NCBI GenBank assembly: GCA_004297825.1
Contig: SCSX01000058.1
Span: 1-50,366, forward strand
DNA length: 50,366 nucleotides
From: Spirochaetota bacterium
GTDB lineage: Bacteria > Spirochaetota > UBA4802 > UBA5368
Direction: 5' to 3'
The notes under the pieces were generated by a model, which saw only the letters and a list, made by a program, of their open reading frames with translations, ran no database searches and was not told the DNA's origin. The position numbers and the translations under genes are program-made. Of this stretch, positions 50,321 through 50,366 are shown piece after piece (position 1 is the first letter of the stretch; every line of letters starts with the position of its first letter).

Positions 50321-50366
50321 ATCTATTTCTATTGCGAAAACCACAGGCTTTACTTTTAATTTTCTG

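Noticed and set aside
1-50366. CRISPR array, rRNA operon, complete insertion sequence or prophage
   Set aside because: No regularly spaced repeats, rRNA-like stretches, transposase or structural phage genes were seen in the window.

Overview
The window looks like a GC-rich chromosome segment from a Gram-negative (diderm) bacterium, most probably a spirochaete (Leptospira-like lineage or an uncultured Spirochaetota). The reasons are a flagellin-like protein, glycine-rich lipoproteins with loose lipoboxes, a large lipoprotein with bacterial Ig-like repeats, many signal-peptide beta-barrels and an unusual RsmG-TrmH fusion. The taxonomic call is inference; there is no rRNA, tRNA or CRISPR array in the window.

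Core GC-rich parts: a partial hypothetical gene (1-375), the rRNA methyltransferase fusion (590-2071), a large toroid-like protein (2165-4555) that abuts a truncated methyltransferase, a B12-binding radical SAM/TPR protein, a surface-antigen barrel and a lipoprotein peroxiredoxin (to 8.4 kb). From 12.7 to 30.5 kb there are mostly single genes: PfpI-like, SRPBCC, cNMP-binding, secreted flagellin-like, giant Ig-like lipoprotein, VKOR-DsbA fusion, metallo-beta-lactamase-fold lipoprotein, carboxymuconolactone decarboxylase, M19 dipeptidase, a sulfatase with its radical SAM maturase, a FadL-like barrel and another barrel. From 30.5 to 45.5 kb lie a MacB-MacA-TolC export operon, SbcD-SbcC, a 5'-nucleotidase-like lipoprotein, a membrane-anchored LuxR-type regulator and a YycJ-like hydrolase.

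Two stretches are foreign. The first (about 8.5-11.93 kb) is strikingly AT-rich and holds a tightly packed three-gene operon: a ParB/Srx-domain protein with an HTH, a putative PD-(D/E)XK-like nuclease and a DNA methyltransferase. It looks like a restriction-modification-type defence module of unusual composition and is followed by decayed genes (a SNF2 helicase with an internal deletion and an orphan C-terminus). The second (about 45.6-50.4 kb) is a mosaic of palindromic intergenic DNA, small accessory genes, dead fragments (2-hydroxyacyl-CoA dehydratase, tyrosine recombinase), a frameshifted PD-(D/E)XK gene and an HNH gene. The last two are separated by a hairpin that resembles an integron attC site, so they may be integron cassettes.

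Gene decay is a theme: at least six recognisable fragments or frameshifted genes lie in the window, most of them beside foreign DNA. Functional links visible from layout are sulfatase plus maturase (cysteine-type formylglycine sulfatase), MacA-MacB-TolC, SbcC-SbcD, and nuclease plus methyltransferase in the AT-rich operon.
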